10,000 nt of DNA from NCBI GenBank assembly GCA_037179515.1, contig JAXCGZ010005712.1, forward strand, positions 147,501 to 157,500, read 5' to 3'. Each line of letters starts with the position of its first letter. Position 1 is the stretch's first letter. Source of the DNA: Halocaridina rubra (Eukaryota; Arthropoda; Malacostraca; Decapoda; Atyidae). The notes beneath the pieces were generated by a model, which had not been told where the DNA came from, searched no databases, and saw only the letters and a program-made list of their open reading frames with translations. The position numbers were made by a program, and so were the translations under genes. Positions 8,874 through 10,000 of the stretch are shown here, piece after piece.

Positions 8874-9093
8874 ATTAAAGTTTAAAGTTTGCGGTTTTAG
8901 CCCTCCTTTCAGGGGCAACGCCCCTGCTCTGGCGCGCGTCAGCCGGTGCAAGCCCCAACCTCCCACTGTGGTGTCCAGTCACAGCGGTAACTTTCCCAGT
9001 AAACAGCTTAAACTCTCGGTCCTGAACGGGAACCGATCTGTCGACCTCGCGAATCGCGAATGTGAGGCCAGCGCGTTACTACTGTACTAGCCA
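8874..9093 (-). mobile_element. Probable tRNA-derived SINE
   Basis: On the minus strand, GGCTAGTACAGTAGTAACGC contains TAGTACAGTAG (complement of 9079-9089), which fits the pol III A box at all fixed positions. Fifty nt on is AGATCGGTTCC (complement of 9029-9039), a near match to the B box. A GC-rich body follows, with a small hairpin AGGGGC/GCCCCT at 8911-8925. The 3' end is a short tandem tail, two copies of a TTAAAGT unit at 8874-8890. Head, body and repeat tail in that order are the SINE plan. The body is far more GC-rich than its surroundings. No target-site duplication was confirmed, and it is unrelated in sequence to the satellite's tRNA-like module. Confidence 0.55.
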
Positions 9094-9134
9094 GAAGGCT
9101 ATGGTGGAACACCATCCTGAGTGGTTTGGCTAGA
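9087..9134. repeat. Nested inverted repeats at the SINE 5' border
   Basis: An outer pair CTAGCCA (9087-9093) and TGGCTAG (9128-9134) encloses an inner hairpin, ATGGTG-GAA-CACCAT (9101-9115). It may be part of the SINE head or a chance structure. Confidence 0.4.
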
Positions 9135-9256
9135 ATATTTGTCCTATAACTGCAATGCTGCTCTGTGTGATGCCATGGTCTTTGTTTATTTTTACTTTTT
9201 TACCCTGCAAATAAATAATTTTCTTTTCTAATCCACATATCTAATGATGTACTCAC

Positions 9257-9423
9257 CATAGATTGCAGAAGCTGTCACACGTGGGATACCGTTACCCATT
9301 CCTTCCCACCGCATTGCTGTGGCACACATAGGAGAAGCAAGAAACCCCATAGATCCTGTGGAGTCAGGCGTTATATCTATTGACTTATCAAAGCATAATT
9401 CCGAAGATTTCTTTATCAATGCT
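9257..9423 (-). CDS. Candidate internal exon of an unknown gene
   Basis: On the minus strand a 167-nt open segment is bounded by splice signals. Upstream is a pyrimidine-rich stretch with TTTTTATAG just before 9423 (AG at 9425-9424). Downstream is a consensus donor, GTGAGT (complement of 9251-9256). The 55 whole codons read ALIKKSSELCF, then DKSIDITPDSTGSMGFLASP, then MCATAMRWEGMGNGIPRV and TASAIY, with one extra base at each end. The composition (Gly, Met, Ala, few repeats) looks like protein and unlike the surrounding AT-rich DNA. I do not recognise the family. The frame extends past the donor for only a few codons before a stop, as expected if it is spliced. A chance open stretch is the main alternative. 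Confidence 0.4.
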
Positions 9424-10000
9424 CTATAAAAACATTTACTAAAGAGTTTGTGAAAAAATAGAGAAAATGATAATATATGATGTTATACGAGAAGTCTACA
9501 TACATGAAATTAATCCTTGGCAACAAAAGGTTAAAAGACAGACCAGAATGGCAGCAGATTACCCTATTTCTATGTAGAGAGATTGAAAATTAAAAAGGAA
9601 ACGATTATTTTCAAAACGACTATTATTTAAGCTATTATTTGGGCATTCTATAATTTTTTTTTATTTTGCAATATTATTTCACCAAAACCAAAGTAATATT
9701 CTTATTAAACCTCCGTTTGTCCAGAATCAGCATGTAGCCATTAACTTCTGCGACACCCAACCGAGATTTGGCATAAACAAAACTTTTTCAGTTTTCATTG
9801 TTCTTTTCGTATTTATGCCTCACCTATTTTCTTCGAGATTAAAGATGTTTCCAGTGCTGTATAAAATTATTGTTACGTATATACAACAACTATTTGACAC
9901 AAGATGGTTTATCTTCTAATACAAAAGCCTTGTGGGCAGAGGCAATATCTAAGTCAACAAGTTTGTGGGTAGAATATTTTCTTAGACAGTGACTTTTTTA
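9424..10000. other. AT-rich sequence, possibly intron
   Basis: If 9257-9423 is an exon, this is upstream intron on the minus strand. I saw no second exon with convincing borders, no repeat and no RNA gene. A short minus-strand open stretch near 9690-9790 lacks supporting motifs. Confidence 0.4.

Noticed and set aside
9690..9790. Second minus-strand exon
   Set aside because: A short open stretch with a weak donor and no recognisable motif. Not enough to support.

Overview
This is eukaryotic, invertebrate-like genomic DNA built almost entirely from repeats. There is no operon structure. Instead there are 5'-truncated and nested non-LTR retrotransposons (LINEs), very long (TA)n runs, a tandem satellite carrying tRNA-like modules, and a candidate spliced exon with GT/AG borders. 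The dense microsatellites and the LINE types suggest an arthropod, perhaps a decapod crustacean. That assignment is a guess from general character, not from a diagnostic gene.

Layout: (1) 1-238 is AT-rich DNA with nothing recognisable. (2) About 239-1290 is the left part of a decayed Jockey/I-type LINE (the 'outer' LINE). Its reverse transcriptase (RT) stops just after the VPQGSV motif. (3) About 1291-5714 is a 4.4 kb insertion made of two head-to-tail, 5'-truncated copies of a second LINE family (CR1/L2/Jockey-like). Copy A (1291-3541) keeps a long open RT frame. Copy B (3542-5714) is broken by three indels and one nonsense change. Both copies have an AATAAA signal next to a short 3' repeat, (TTTGA)n in A and (TTTG)n in B. 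(4) 5715-6785 is the right part of the outer LINE. It resumes at FINDL and runs in one frame, with three internal stops, to its natural stop at 6591-6593.

(5) 6787-8628 is the most unusual region: a (TA)n run, then a 273-bp satellite in one orientation (6888-7808), then the same satellite in the opposite orientation (7809-8491), then a second (AT)n run. The arms meet with no spacer at an 8-bp palindrome, giving an inverted repeat with a stem of about 683 bp at roughly 98% identity by eye. Each full monomer holds a tRNA-like stretch with RNA polymerase III A and B boxes followed by TTTT, so the arms form two divergent arrays. (6) About 8874-9093 is a probable tRNA-derived SINE on the minus strand. 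(7) 9257-9423 on the minus strand is a candidate 167-nt internal exon of an unknown gene. (8) The rest, to 10000, is AT-rich with nothing supportable.

Nothing here works as a multigene pathway. The window is best read as layered repeat history: an old LINE was interrupted by younger LINEs, and beside it a satellite array was inverted and duplicated. The least expected structure is the spacerless satellite palindrome with divergent pol III modules.
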